This document shows positions 14,840-24,948 of a DNA stretch of 64,000 nt, one piece after another. Position 1 is the stretch's first letter, and each line of letters starts with the position of its first letter. The notes under the pieces were generated by a model. The model ran no database searches, had not been told where the DNA came from, and saw only the letters and a program-made list of their open reading frames with translations. A program made the translations under genes and the position numbers. Source of the DNA: Niastella sp. (GTDB lineage: Bacteria; Bacteroidota; Bacteroidia; Chitinophagales; Chitinophagaceae); contig JADJVM010000010.1 in the NCBI GenBank assembly GCA_016710595.1, positions 124,001 to 188,000 of the forward strand. Direction: 5' to 3'.

Positions 14840-17137
14840 CTAAAATTTAAAGTTGTAACTGATACTTGGTATGACAGGCAATAAAGAAACCTCCTTTGCT
14901 GAAATTGCTTTTGTGACCGGATCTTTGGTTAAATAAATGAAGTAGGGATTATGGCGGCTGTAAACATTATATACACTTATAACCAATTCCGATTCATATC
15001 TTTTTCCAAACAGTTTTGGATTACCATGCCGTATGGCACTCAAATCCAGCCGGTGATAAGAACGATAGCGGTAATTATTTCTTCCGCTGTAATCATAATA
15101 AGTACCATCATACAAAGAACCATCGCCATATACACCTGCCCTGCCAGTTGGCAAAGTAAATGCTCCACCAGATGTAAATACAAATGCACCCGAAATTGTC
15201 CAGCGTTTATTCAGGTCGTAAGTGCCAACAATTGAAAGATTATGGCGTTTATCGTAAGTGAATGGAAATTGTTTACCTAAATTCAGTGAATCAAATTTTT
15301 GGTTTGTCCATGATAGCGTATAGGACAACCAACCAGTGAACTTGCCTACATTTTTCTTAATAAATAACTCTGCTCCGTAACTGCTTCCTTTGCCAAAAGT
15401 AAGTTTGGTATCTATATCTGCACTTTGTAATGATTGTGCGCCTTCTTTAAATAACACCTGGTTATTCATTGTCTTGTAGTATCCTTCAATACTTGCCTCA
15501 AAGCTATTGTCTTTAAAGTTTTTAAATAAGCCAATGGCAATTTGCTGGCTGGTTTGTGGCTTTACAATCTTGCTGCTGCTTATCCAGATATCCGTTGGTA
15601 AAGATGCTGTACTGCTGGGTACTAAATGCTGAAACTGGTTCATTATGGTGTATGCAGCTTTAATAGAAATAGCATCATTCAATTGATACTTTACTGTTGC
15701 CCTGGGTTCGTAACGCAGGTATTGTACATCAGATTTTATAAATACCGGAACTCTTATTCCCAGACTTGCACTAAATTTTTCGGAAACGGTAATATCATCA
15801 TTCACATAAAATGAAATCAGAGAAGAGTATTTTCTTTCTATGCTGTCTAAGTTTGGCTTATTAATATTGCCACTCCTGGGGATCTTTGCTGAAGTTGTGG
15901 AGGGAAATAAGGTACTGTAAGCATAATTAACGCCTGCTTTAATAGAATGAGTAGAAGAAGGAAAATAGCTAAAATCAGTTTTTACATTTACATCTTTAAT
16001 GCCAGTGTAAAGCTGTGCATAATACTGGTCTTGTGTGGTGGTAAGGCTTAAATGATAATCATTGTAAATAAACGAAGTATTGGCAAATAGTTTTTTGTTA
16101 AATAAATGATTCCACCTTACTGTTCCTGTAGTATTACCAAAATTAATTCCATAATTCAGGCTACTGGCTCCGGCATACTTTGCATTATCCAACCCTTTAA
16201 AAAAACTAAGAAATAATTTATCTTTTTTTCCTAATTCAAAATTTGCTTTTGCATTAATGTCATAAAAATAATAATTGGTATTGTTTTTATTTTTAGGAAC
16301 TACTGCTTTGGCAATTAAATCTAAAAAAGTTCTTCTTGCAGAAATAATAAAAGATGATTTGTTTTTTGTAATTGGGCCTTGCAGAGTGAGGTTTGAAGAA
16401 ACTAATCCGATACCGCCTTCACCGCTAAATTTCTTTTTATTACCCTCTTTCATGGTAATATCCAGGATAGAACTTAACCTGCCACCATATTGAGCCGGAT
16501 AGCCGCCTTTTATTAATGTAACGCTGTTGATAGCATTGGTATTAAAAGTGCTGAACAAGCCAAACAAGTGATTAGGATTATAAACCGTTGCTTCATCCAG
16601 TTGCACAAGATTCTGATCTGTATTACCTCCTCTTACATAAAACCCTGTTGTACCTTCCTGCCCCGATTGCACACCAGGCAGCAACTGAACAATTTTTAAA
16701 ATATCCCTTTCCCCAGCGATAGCAGGTAATGTTTTTATCTGCTTCATGGGTATGTTAATCACACTCATTCTAGCCTTAGTAATATTGTTATTATTTTTAG
16801 ATGCGCTTACAACAACTTCGGAAAGGCTATTTGATTTTTCCTGTAGGTTATAATCTAATGCCTGATCGGCTTTTCCGCTGATTGTTGTTAGTTGTGGCTG
16901 GTATCCCTGGTAAGAAATAACAACCCCAATTGAATCTGCCTGTTTTACAGAGATAGAATAAAATCCGTATGAATTGGTTGTAGTACCCCTTTTTTCATTG
17001 GTAACATACACACTTGCGCTAACAAGCGCTTCACCGGTTTTAGTATCTTTTACATACCCACTAATTGTGATTTTCTTTTGTGCCATTACCAAGAGAGGGA
17101 AAAAGGCAATCAGTAGCAGTGTAATTTTTTGTTTCAT
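14840..17137 (-). CDS. TonB-dependent receptor with carboxypeptidase-like domain
   Basis: 765 aa. Signal peptide (LLVMAQ), a CarboxypepD_reg-like domain (about residues 22-105, ISGYVKDTKTGEALVSASVY), a plug domain (about 125-235, with LLPGVQSGQEGTTGFYVRGG and YPAQYGGRLSSILD), then a 22-strand-type barrel ending in SYNFKF with a terminal Phe. Takes up an unknown ligand through the outer membrane using TonB energy. First gene of a probable operon with DUF4249 and two PAP2 genes. Confidence 0.93.
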   Translation of the reverse strand: MKQKITLLLIAFFPLLVMAQKKITISGYVKDTKTGEALVSASVYVTNEKRGTTTNSYGFYSISVKQADSIGVVISYQGYQPQLTTISGKADQALDYNLQEKSNSLSEVVVSASKNNNNITKARMSVINIPMKQIKTLPAIAGERDILKIVQLLPGVQSGQEGTTGFYVRGGNTDQNLVQLDEATVYNPNHLFGLFSTFNTNAINSVTLIKGGYPAQYGGRLSSILDITMKEGNKKKFSGEGGIGLVSSNLTLQGPITKNKSSFIISARRTFLDLIAKAVVPKNKNNTNYYFYDINAKANFELGKKDKLFLSFFKGLDNAKYAGASSLNYGINFGNTTGTVRWNHLFNKKLFANTSFIYNDYHLSLTTTQDQYYAQLYTGIKDVNVKTDFSYFPSSTHSIKAGVNYAYSTLFPSTTSAKIPRSGNINKPNLDSIERKYSSLISFYVNDDITVSEKFSASLGIRVPVFIKSDVQYLRYEPRATVKYQLNDAISIKAAYTIMNQFQHLVPSSTASLPTDIWISSSKIVKPQTSQQIAIGLFKNFKDNSFEASIEGYYKTMNNQVLFKEGAQSLQSADIDTKLTFGKGSSYGAELFIKKNVGKFTGWLSYTLSWTNQKFDSLNLGKQFPFTYDKRHNLSIVGTYDLNKRWTISGAFVFTSGGAFTLPTGRAGVYGDGSLYDGTYYDYSGRNNYRYRSYHRLDLSAIRHGNPKLFGKRYESELVISVYNVYSRHNPYFIYLTKDPVTKAISAKEVSLLPVIPSISYNFKF

Positions 17138-17237
17138 TTGCAGAATTTATAAAAATGAAATTTTTAAAATAGCCCCTCACAATAAACAAGGAGGGGCTAT
17201 AACCCTGATACACCCTCATAGTGTATTAAAATACTGC

Positions 17238-17648
17238 CTAATTACCTTCTTTATGTGTTTCACATTCACAACTTGTTGTTGTTTTACCACCTGTAGTTGT
17301 ACTGTCTTCCTGCTCATTATCATTATGTGTTTCTATTTGCTCCTTTATAAAGCTGCCATTGCTTGCAAACTCTGCTAATGTTTCTACATTAGTAGCCGTT
17401 TTAAAATAGGCACAATAATTAACGCTGTCTTTATTAAACCATGTAATTACAACCGTTGCCGGATACCTTACTGCAAATGAATCTTTAACCACCTGTGGTA
17501 ATGCACTGGCAGCAATTACCGGGCAAAGGTTTTCTGTTTTTTCTTTTTTATCTTTTTTGCACGACACAAAAAAGGCTGATATAGAAATTACAATCAGCAG
17601 TAAAAAAAAATAAACTGAAGTTGACGTTAGAAATAATACTTTTTTCAT
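17238..17648 (-). CDS. Lipoprotein with a PepSY-like domain
   Basis: 136 aa, lipobox Cys30 (FFVSCKKDK). The centre (LPQVVKDSFAVRYPATVVIT, NYCAYF, FASNGSFIKEQ) follows the PepSY-like (DUF2874) pattern of residues after one repeat. The C-terminus is Thr/Glu-rich with a CECETH tail. Similar domains occur at 32308 and 43923. It lies 9 bp after the 17658 gene in a run of small envelope genes. Confidence 0.7.
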   Translation of the reverse strand: MKKVLFLTSTSVYFFLLLIVISISAFFVSCKKDKKEKTENLCPVIAASALPQVVKDSFAVRYPATVVITWFNKDSVNYCAYFKTATNVETLAEFASNGSFIKEQIETHNDNEQEDSTTTGGKTTTSCECETHKEGN

Positions 17649-17657
17649 ACTTATTTT

Positions 17658-18035
17658 TTATAAATAATTAAAAATTTGTGCTAAATTAAATACAACCTTA
17701 TTGATACGCTGGATTCTTAAATCACGGATTTCATCTTTTTGGGTTGAGTTTTTTCGTTTATCATTTTGTGCTTTACCAGTAGCATCACTTTTAGTAACAA
17801 TAGATGAATCTGTACCATTCCCTTTTATTTGTGTTTCGGTTATAGGTTCAAACTCAGGCTTTGATCTCTCTGCTACAATTGTTGTTGTCGTTATTAAAGC
17901 AGGGGGTGTTTTACTCAAATCTGTTTTTACCTTGTCATCGGGTTTCCCCAATGAAGTTTTAAAAGTTTGAGCCATACATAACACATTTATTGAAATCAAT
18001 ACAATAAATGCGGCTGCTGCTTTTTTCATTTTCAT
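17658..18035 (-). CDS. Hypothetical secreted protein
   Basis: 125 aa, signal peptide MKMKKAAAAFIVLISINVLCMAQ. The mature part is polar, Lys/Thr/Asp-rich, without a recognised domain. It ends RIQRINKVVFNLAQIFNYL. Member of a minus-strand run of small envelope proteins (17238-18971). Confidence 0.65.
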   Translation of the reverse strand: MKMKKAAAAFIVLISINVLCMAQTFKTSLGKPDDKVKTDLSKTPPALITTTTIVAERSKPEFEPITETQIKGNGTDSSIVTKSDATGKAQNDKRKNSTQKDEIRDLRIQRINKVVFNLAQIFNYL

Positions 18036-18072
18036 CTTTAATATTTATGAGAATGCATGGATGAGTATTCTC

Positions 18073-18435
18073 TTATTTGCTTTTCCCTTTTTTATTTTTG
18101 TTGTACCGCATATCCGGTGTACCATCTTTTTTTACAGGGCCAGCAGGCGTAGGAGTAGTATTGTAGCGTTTGTCGGGGGTGCCATCTTTCTTTAAAACTA
18201 TAGGGGTTTTTGTAGTAGCTGCTTGCGGTTTAGCAACCGCTGGTGTAGTTGCAACTGGTTTTACAGCGGCAGGTGTTTTAGCAGCAGTTTTTGGCATTTC
18301 TACTACTTTTGCAGCAGCAACTGGTTTTACTGCCGTTACGGTCTTTGGCTTATCATCTGCTTTTTTAACGGCTTGTGCCATACCAGGTAAACTAAACCAA
18401 ATTAATGCTGTAAATGCGATTAATACCTTTTTCAT
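18073..18435 (-). CDS. Ala/Lys/Pro-rich secreted protein with KKDGTPDxRYN repeats
   Basis: 120 aa. Signal peptide (LIWFSLPGMAQA), then low-complexity Ala/Val/Lys/Thr/Pro sequence, then two copies of KKDGTPD-[KM]-RYN near the C-terminus, which ends in a strongly basic KNKKGKSK. The repeat motif is also seen in other Bacteroidota low-complexity proteins. Probably disordered in the periplasm. Function unknown. Confidence 0.7.
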   Translation of the reverse strand: MKKVLIAFTALIWFSLPGMAQAVKKADDKPKTVTAVKPVAAAKVVEMPKTAAKTPAAVKPVATTPAVAKPQAATTKTPIVLKKDGTPDKRYNTTPTPAGPVKKDGTPDMRYNKNKKGKSK

Positions 18436-18464
18436 TTTTATTTTGTTTTAATTGTTAAAATTAA

Positions 18465-18971
18465 TTATTGAATATTTCCGTTTGCCACTACCGTATTTAT
18501 TTGTGCTGCACTGTAATGAATATTAAAATATCTGCCCGGCAGAATAATGTTATCATAGGTTAAGGCAACAGTACTTCCGGTTGCCGATAAGCCTGATGTT
18601 ATATTAAGTGTTGCTCCCGAAGCCTGGCTGCCTGTGCCGGTAATATTGGTTAATGGAATTGAAATATTACCCGGTGCTGCAATGCTTCCATTATGGATGT
18701 GCATTACCATTACCGTATCCTTAACTGTATTTTGCAGCGTAATATTTACATTGAATGAGTGGTCGGCATTTTCTGCAATTATTGCTTTACCAGTTACTGT
18801 GTTTCCGGCTGTTGAGGTTAATGTAATTTCTTTTGTCCGTAATGTTGTGGTGGTAGCTGCTACATCCGGCTTTTCGCAGGAAGAAAAAGAAACGGAAAAA
18901 ATAAGAGCTAACGCAATTACAAGAAATGTAAAACTAATTGTGTTAAATGTTTTTAAACTGATTGTCTTCAT
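18465..18971 (-). CDS. Lipoprotein with CHRD-like domain
   Basis: 168 aa, lipobox Cys32 (SFSSCEK). The body (VTGKAIIAENADHSFNVNIT, VMVMHIHNGSIAAPG, FNIHYSAAQINTVVANGNI) has the His-containing beta pattern of CHRD domains, which end in an H...G.IRGQ-like strand. A role in the envelope is unknown. First of the small-protein run. Confidence 0.65.
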   Translation of the reverse strand: MKTISLKTFNTISFTFLVIALALIFSVSFSSCEKPDVAATTTTLRTKEITLTSTAGNTVTGKAIIAENADHSFNVNITLQNTVKDTVMVMHIHNGSIAAPGNISIPLTNITGTGSQASGATLNITSGLSATGSTVALTYDNIILPGRYFNIHYSAAQINTVVANGNIQ

Positions 18972-19068
18972 AACTATGATTTTAAATTTTAAAATGATGA
19001 TTCAGGGAGCATCCCTGAACCTATGCAGCATTATTTCATTAACTGCTTTATTAAATAGTAGCAGATAT

Positions 19069-19554
19069 TCAACGGATTGGTTGGGTGTAACCAAAAATAT
19101 TTTTAAACTCTTCCGAAAAAATAAATTCATTTAGCTGCTGCACCTGCTTTTCACTGTGAGTTTCATTACTCGGTATTAGTAAAATTGGGATGAAGATTAC
19201 TAAATTAATTTTATTGTGTACCAGCGAAGGCAGTGCGACTTTTAATAGATTGCTGTATGATTCATTCGCAGCAATCAAAAAGGAACTATTGGGTAACTTT
19301 ACTTCGTGTCTTGTATATTCTTCCAGATCGGATAAAAAAACTAATTCGTAACCACTACTATTAAGCAACTTGCTATCTTGTTCTAAATTGATTGCTGTAA
19401 TTGTGGTTATTTTATTTTCAGGCAATTCAAGTTTGTAGTACATTAAAACATTATTCCCTTCAGACTTTTTTGCAAATGGGAAACGTCTTATGAATAACAA
19501 AAGAAAAATAAAGCCCAGAAATAGTGCGGTATATATAATGGCACTATCCGACAT
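19069..19554 (-). CDS. Single-pass membrane protein, hypothetical
   Basis: 161 aa with one N-terminal membrane helix (about residues 5-23) and a soluble rest with LLNSSGYELVFLSDLEEYTRH and a central ANESYSNLLKVALPSL. No family recognised. It lies 2 bp after the anti-sigma-like gene at 19557, so it is probably part of the sigma operon. Confidence 0.65.
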   Translation of the reverse strand: MSDSAIIYTALFLGFIFLLLFIRRFPFAKKSEGNNVLMYYKLELPENKITTITAINLEQDSKLLNSSGYELVFLSDLEEYTRHEVKLPNSSFLIAANESYSNLLKVALPSLVHNKINLVIFIPILLIPSNETHSEKQVQQLNEFIFSEEFKNIFGYTQPIR

Positions 19555-19556
19555 TT

Positions 19557-21095
19557 TTATAGCCCAATTTTTAAACCAACATTAAAGCCAAACGACATTG
19601 GATAAGATTTTACCGGGGCATCTTTATTAATTGAATTCAAAGCAAAACGCATAGTAGGTTCAAAAACAAGTGCTGTTTTCTTAGTTAATTTATAATCAAC
19701 TCCAATGCCTGCCAAACCACTGAAATAGACCTTCTTCAAGCCTCGTATATTATCAAGGGTTTCTATTGAATTATTAAATCCTTTTTCCAATGTTGCTTCC
19801 AACTTAGCCTTTGTTAAAATATTTGCAGCTATTCCTGCCAGGGCATTGAACTTAAATTTGCCTTTTGTAATATTATATGTAACCGCTAATGGAATGCCAA
19901 TGTATTGCAAAGAATGAGTAGAAGTAAAAGCATACAAGCTGTCGCCAATAGCTGGATTGGTACTGAATGATGGTAATACATAACCGTAGCCAGAAGATGT
20001 ATTGATACGGTATTTAACACCACCGGTGTTATCCTGTTGGGCATAAATTGTTTTTGGGTTTACTGTAATATTGGTGTTAGATAATGTAACCCCCGATTGC
20101 AGGCCCCAATGCTTGTTTATTTTATAATCAGCCAATATTCCAAACGTAGATGAAAACTCATGCTTTTCTTCTTTTTCAATTTCACTGGCATTGTCTGGTT
20201 GGCCTGTTTTGTCATCCTGTAAGCGATACCAGGCAATATCAGGGGAGAAGAATGGTGTAAATGAAAATCTTGATGACTTGCTCGTTTTTTTACTGGCAGT
20301 TTTTGCAATTGTATTGTTGCTGGAATCAGCAATTTTAGGTTTAGCAGATACAATCAACGTAGATAATTTTTTTGTATCAGTTGAATCTTTTGTTTTCAGT
20401 TTATCTTCTTCAGGCGGCCTGGTATTTTTCTTTGGTAAATATGGAATTTGGTTATCTGCATAATCATTTTGATCTGTAGATTCCTTGTCTTCCACAGGAT
20501 CTGGACTTGTAATTTTTATCCTGTAAGAACCTTTGGTGTTTCTTTTTTTCTTTTGGTTAGAGGTAAGGTCTTCCTGGGTTTTCTTTATATTTTTAGAGGA
20601 GTATATTTTTTCAACTTTATTTAGCTTTTGCAATTGCGTTTTATCAATAGGCACATCCTGATGCTGATTAGTTAGCTTTTGATTATTGGTAGTAATATCT
20701 TCAGGCGAAGGCTTATCTTTCCTGTCATTAATGTTGCTACTGGTATCAGTTATTACAGCAGAATTCGTTTCAGTGTTTTTTTCTGAACCCTTACCTGTTA
20801 TTATGTTAGATTTAGATTGCTTATCTGACTTGATACTATTATCATATTTTGCCAAACCGTTCCCTTTACTTAATGTGTTGATTTTATACACATCAAATAA
20901 AGCAAAACTTATCAGCAGCAATAATAGCATTACTGCAAAACGCTTAAGATTGGTATATTTTCGCTTGATACTAACAATATTATCCTTATCAAGCTGCCTG
21001 TCTATCTTCTCCCAAACATTTTGAGATGGGGTTTCTTCATTGTCATCAAGAGCAGCGTGAAACAAATCTTCTATGTTGTGTAAATTTTTATCCAT
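19557..21095 (-). CDS. Anti-sigma-like membrane protein fused to a PorT-type beta-barrel
   Basis: The start is placed at MDKNLHNIEDLFHAALDDNE, which begins 1 bp after the sigma-factor stop; an earlier ATG overlaps it. The 512-aa product has a cytosolic N-terminus (EETPSQNVWEKIDRQLD) typical of Bacteroidota anti-sigma proteins, one membrane helix (about residues 55-75), a long Lys/Ser/Thr/Pro-rich linker (about 80-270) and a C-terminal PorT-like outer-membrane beta-barrel (FGILADYKINKHWGLQSGVT to the end). Inner and outer membrane parts in one chain suggest it senses the outer membrane and controls the ECF sigma factor encoded before it. Confidence 0.8.
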   Translation of the reverse strand: MDKNLHNIEDLFHAALDDNEETPSQNVWEKIDRQLDKDNIVSIKRKYTNLKRFAVMLLLLLISFALFDVYKINTLSKGNGLAKYDNSIKSDKQSKSNIITGKGSEKNTETNSAVITDTSSNINDRKDKPSPEDITTNNQKLTNQHQDVPIDKTQLQKLNKVEKIYSSKNIKKTQEDLTSNQKKKRNTKGSYRIKITSPDPVEDKESTDQNDYADNQIPYLPKKNTRPPEEDKLKTKDSTDTKKLSTLIVSAKPKIADSSNNTIAKTASKKTSKSSRFSFTPFFSPDIAWYRLQDDKTGQPDNASEIEKEEKHEFSSTFGILADYKINKHWGLQSGVTLSNTNITVNPKTIYAQQDNTGGVKYRINTSSGYGYVLPSFSTNPAIGDSLYAFTSTHSLQYIGIPLAVTYNITKGKFKFNALAGIAANILTKAKLEATLEKGFNNSIETLDNIRGLKKVYFSGLAGIGVDYKLTKKTALVFEPTMRFALNSINKDAPVKSYPMSFGFNVGLKIGL

Positions 21096-21096
21096 A

Positions 21097-21684
21097 TCAA
21101 TAATTTTTTGCAATTTTTAAACTATTAATTACTGCTTTTTGTAAAAGTTGTTTAGCATCAAAGAAATTGGATTTAGATGTACCTTCCGAAATACCCAGAT
21201 GTGCTGCAATTTCACGGTGTTTCATCCCTTCAAAAACATAGAGGTTAAAAATCATTCTATAGGCCGGTGGTAAAGCCTGTACCATTTTCAATAATTCTTT
21301 CTTATTCAGGTAGCTCATAATTTCTTCGTTACCCAAATCCTCTGCCTTTGCATTTTCTATATCTACAACCATATGCATTTTAGGCTTTGTACGATAATGA
21401 TGTATGGCACTGTACACCATTATCTTTCTTATCCAGCCTTCAAAAGAGCCTGCAAATTTGAAATTATTCAACGACTTAAAAACCTGTACAAAGCCTTCCT
21501 GCATAATTTCTTCCGCTTCCTCCCTGTTCTTAGCATACCGCATACAAACCCCGAACATTTTTGTGGCAAACTGCTCATACAAAACACTTTGGGAATATCT
21601 ATCCCCACCAATACAGGCTTGTATCAATTGTACAGGTTGTTCCAATAACTCAGTTGGGTTTATATAAACAGTGGTATCAACCAT
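21097..21684 (-). CDS. RNA polymerase ECF sigma factor
   Basis: 195 aa. Region 2 (about 28-95: LYEQFATKMFGVCMRYAKNR, EEIMQEGFVQVFKSL, FEGWIRKIMVYSAI) and region 4 (about 130-188: LPPAYRMIFNLYVFEGMKHR, EIAAHLGISEGTSKS) are clear. Directs transcription of an envelope-stress-type regulon; the barrel protein downstream is the probable regulator. It is divergent from the DUF5686 gene at 21937. Confidence 0.93.
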   Translation of the reverse strand: MVDTTVYINPTELLEQPVQLIQACIGGDRYSQSVLYEQFATKMFGVCMRYAKNREEAEEIMQEGFVQVFKSLNNFKFAGSFEGWIRKIMVYSAIHHYRTKPKMHMVVDIENAKAEDLGNEEIMSYLNKKELLKMVQALPPAYRMIFNLYVFEGMKHREIAAHLGISEGTSKSNFFDAKQLLQKAVINSLKIAKNY

Positions 21685-21936
21685 TAAAAAAGGTTGGGTT
21701 GGTTAAAAAATATTTTTTACGAAAGGATGACAAAGCATTTTGCCATTTACAAATATTAAAGTCAATTCTGTTTAAATACTGAAGAAATGGATCGTCTGCC
21801 GGTATTCCGGGTAATTTAACAGCACATAAACAGTTTCACTTCATTAACTTTTTCTTCACCCAACTATTTTCGTACATCTATACTACTCAATTTATAAACC
21901 ATCCATAATTCTGTGAGTGGTGATATGGAATATATT

Positions 21937-24462
21937 ATGAAGAAAAAACTGTTACAATTATTTTTTGCCTGTTTGTTTTTCTGCTTTGTTTATTCGGCAA
22001 ATGCTCAAACCGGCTATACCATTTCTGGTAAAGTAACTGAAGGAGCAAGCGGCAAACCAATTCAAAATGCCACTGTGCATTTGAAAGGTAGCACCACAAG
22101 CACAATGACAAAAATGGATGGCACATTCAGGCTGCATACAACAGAATGGAACGATAGCCTGGAAATTACCTGTGTAAGTTTTGAATCTTTTACAATTGCA
22201 CTGCAACAAGGGCATACTTTAAATATTGCTGCTGCAATGAAAAGTAAAACCAATGCTTTGCAGGAAGTGGTTATCGCCACTTCTAAAAAACCGGGGAAAT
22301 CATTTATGCAGAAAGTGATTGACCATAAAGCCAATAATAACCCTGACCGTTTTCGCAGTTACAGCTATCAGCGTTATACCCGTAACGAACTGGATATTGA
22401 TAATATTGATTTTCAAAAATCAAAGGGAACTGGTTTGAAAAGTTTAATGCTTCAAACCTATGCAGGTTTTGATACCACTGCTAAATACGATAAAGAGTTG
22501 CCCATTTATTTTGCAGAAAGAATTGCCAATAATTACCATTCTGTTTCACCAAACATTGACAGGGAAAATATTATTGCCAAGAAAAACCTGGGACTTAAAA
22601 CAGATAACCTGTTAAGCAAATTAGATAAATTTTACTTCAACTTTAATGTATATGAAGATTGGGTTCCCATTTTTGACCAGACTTATGTAAGCCCACTTAA
22701 CTCTAATGCGTTCAACTATTATAATTTTTTTGAAGGAGATAAGATGGAGGATGAAGGAGATACTTTACAGCAAATACGTTTTACACCAATGCGTTCTTAC
22801 GAAAGAGCTTTTAGTGGCACTATGTGGATTAATACAAAAACCTTCGCCATTACCACAGTAAACATGCACTTAAATAAAACGGCTAATCTCAATTTTGTAA
22901 ATGATATTAGTTACTACGAAGATTATAAACAGGTATATGACAGCTCTGCTGATAAACAGGTGTACATGCCTTTCAAATTCTCGTCTGAAGTAAAGTTTGA
23001 AAGCGGACTTGCCCTTTTAGGTTTACCAGTACCTGAAAGTAAAAACAGCATGAAATTTATAGTTAAGAACACCACAGTAACTGACAAGATAAAACTAAAC
23101 ACCGGAGAGCCAACCGCTATTGTTGCCAATCTTATTAAAAAAGAGCAAACAACTAATTTGGAAAAATCAGAATCGTTCTGGCAACAAAACCGGTCTGATT
23201 CATTAAGTACTCGTGAAAAAAATATTTACAAAATGGTTGATTCGCTCAAACAAAACAATCGGTTTAACAGAGATGTAAAATTGGTTGCATTTGCAGGCAC
23301 GGGCTATTGGGATTTTGGTAAATATGTACGGGTTGGCCCATACTCATCATTCATCAGCAGCAATAATATTGAAGGCTGGCGTATAAGGCTTGGCTTTTGG
23401 ACAATGCCTGGTATTAACAAAAAAATAAACCTTTTTGGTTATGGCGCATACGGTACAAAAGACCAAAAACTAAAAGGCATGTTAGGGCTTAAATATGTTT
23501 GGAACGCCGCAAGGTGGACAAAAACAACCATCAGTTACGGCAGCGATTACGATTTTATTATAGATCAGGATGATGAACTGGATAAGGATAATCTTATCAA
23601 TTCCCTATTGCGGAAAAACATACCCTATACAAGAACATATACCAAACAGGCTATGATAAAACATGAGCAATATCTTACAGCAAATTTTTCTGCAAAGGCT
23701 TCACTTAGTTACAAAGAATTAAATCCCGTTTTTGATTTTCAATACCGCCCAATCAATCCTGTATTAGACAAACCATACGACAGTGTGTTTGAAAAGAAAT
23801 TACCTGTTGCAGAAGCATCAATAGGAATACGATATGCACATAAAGAACGTACTACCATCCTTAATTATGATAATATCAGGGTAGGTACATTTTATCCTGT
23901 AATTACAGCAAACTATACTTATGGTTTTGAGCAGGGCAAAGCACAATTTAGTTTTCACAAAGTAAATGTGGGTATTGAACAGCGGTTACGTTTACCACCC
24001 AAAATGATGCTGTATTATAAATTAGAGGCAGGAAAAGTATTTGGCACAATCCCTTACCTGTTGCTGAATATACCATCGGGTAACGAATACTTTGTAGCCA
24101 GTAAATACCAGTTTAATACAATGGCACCTTACGAATTTGCTGCCGACAAATATGTAAGCCTACATACAAGATTTTATTTGGGCGGTGCATTATTTGATAA
24201 AATTCCACTGCTACAAAAATGGGGCTGGAGGGAACGCTTCTCATTTAATTCTTATTGGGGTAGTATGAGCAAAGCCAATATTGATTATAACAAAAGTTCC
24301 AATTTTAACCAGATAAATAAAGTTCCTTTTATGGAGGCCAGTGTAGGAATTGAAAATATTTTTCATGTTCTGTCAATTGAATATTACAGAAGGCTTAATT
24401 ATTTAAACAACCCTTATGCAAAAAAAGATGGCATTTATTTAGGTTTAACCCTTGCATTTTAA
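21937..24462 (+). CDS. DUF5686 outer-membrane protein with carboxypeptidase-like domain
   Basis: The start is placed at MKKKLLQLFFACLFF, the natural signal peptide start, 8 codons after the first ATG. A CarboxypepD_reg-like domain (about residues 25-110) is followed by the DUF5686 region (KKPGKSFMQKVIDHKANNNP, SYQRYTRNELD) and a barrel-like C-terminus ending in LGLTLAF. 841 aa, the usual size. First of a plus-strand operon with DUF2147 and sterol desaturase; ligand and role unknown. Confidence 0.88.
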   Translation: MKKKLLQLFFACLFFCFVYSANAQTGYTISGKVTEGASGKPIQNATVHLKGSTTSTMTKMDGTFRLHTTEWNDSLEITCVSFESFTIALQQGHTLNIAAAMKSKTNALQEVVIATSKKPGKSFMQKVIDHKANNNPDRFRSYSYQRYTRNELDIDNIDFQKSKGTGLKSLMLQTYAGFDTTAKYDKELPIYFAERIANNYHSVSPNIDRENIIAKKNLGLKTDNLLSKLDKFYFNFNVYEDWVPIFDQTYVSPLNSNAFNYYNFFEGDKMEDEGDTLQQIRFTPMRSYERAFSGTMWINTKTFAITTVNMHLNKTANLNFVNDISYYEDYKQVYDSSADKQVYMPFKFSSEVKFESGLALLGLPVPESKNSMKFIVKNTTVTDKIKLNTGEPTAIVANLIKKEQTTNLEKSESFWQQNRSDSLSTREKNIYKMVDSLKQNNRFNRDVKLVAFAGTGYWDFGKYVRVGPYSSFISSNNIEGWRIRLGFWTMPGINKKINLFGYGAYGTKDQKLKGMLGLKYVWNAARWTKTTISYGSDYDFIIDQDDELDKDNLINSLLRKNIPYTRTYTKQAMIKHEQYLTANFSAKASLSYKELNPVFDFQYRPINPVLDKPYDSVFEKKLPVAEASIGIRYAHKERTTILNYDNIRVGTFYPVITANYTYGFEQGKAQFSFHKVNVGIEQRLRLPPKMMLYYKLEAGKVFGTIPYLLLNIPSGNEYFVASKYQFNTMAPYEFAADKYVSLHTRFYLGGALFDKIPLLQKWGWRERFSFNSYWGSMSKANIDYNKSSNFNQINKVPFMEASVGIENIFHVLSIEYYRRLNYLNNPYAKKDGIYLGLTLAF

Positions 24463-24480
24463 AGACATAAATTATTTACA

Positions 24481-24933
24481 ATGAAATATATTCTTTTCGT
24501 TTTTCTTCTTGTGCCTTTCTGCTCTTTTAAAAGCAGTACAACTAATAATACAGATGCTATAATAGGCAAATGGATGAATGCCGAAGACAACAACCTTGAG
24601 GTGGAGGTTTACAGGATCGGCACTGAATATAGGGCTAAAATAGTTTGGTTTGATGACAGTGATGATAAAAGCAAGCCTATGGCTGAAAGGTGTGATACAA
24701 AAAACCCTGATAAAGCATTACGTACCCGTAAAATTATTGGGCTGGAAGTAATGAACGGATTGGTATATAATGAAGATGATGACGAGTGGCAGGATGGGAG
24801 AATTTATGATGCCAGCACAGGAAAAGACTGGAACGCCAAAGCATGGATAGCCAAAGACGGTAGTTTGAAAGTTAGGGGCTTTTGGAATTTTGAAATTCTG
24901 GGGAAAAATATGCGCTTTAAAAAAGTTTTATAA
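24481..24933 (+). CDS. DUF2147 family protein
   Basis: 150 aa, secretion signal at the N-terminus (VFLLVPFCSF), then the DUF2147 pattern IIGKWMNAEDNNLEVEVYRI, KALRTRKIIGLEVMNGLVY, WQDGRIYDASTGKDWNAKAW and FWNFEILGKNMRFKKV. Periplasmic beta-barrel family of unknown role. 18 bp after DUF5686. Confidence 0.9.
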   Translation: MKYILFVFLLVPFCSFKSSTTNNTDAIIGKWMNAEDNNLEVEVYRIGTEYRAKIVWFDDSDDKSKPMAERCDTKNPDKALRTRKIIGLEVMNGLVYNEDDDEWQDGRIYDASTGKDWNAKAWIAKDGSLKVRGFWNFEILGKNMRFKKVL

Positions 24934-24948
24934 ACCATCTTTTAACTA

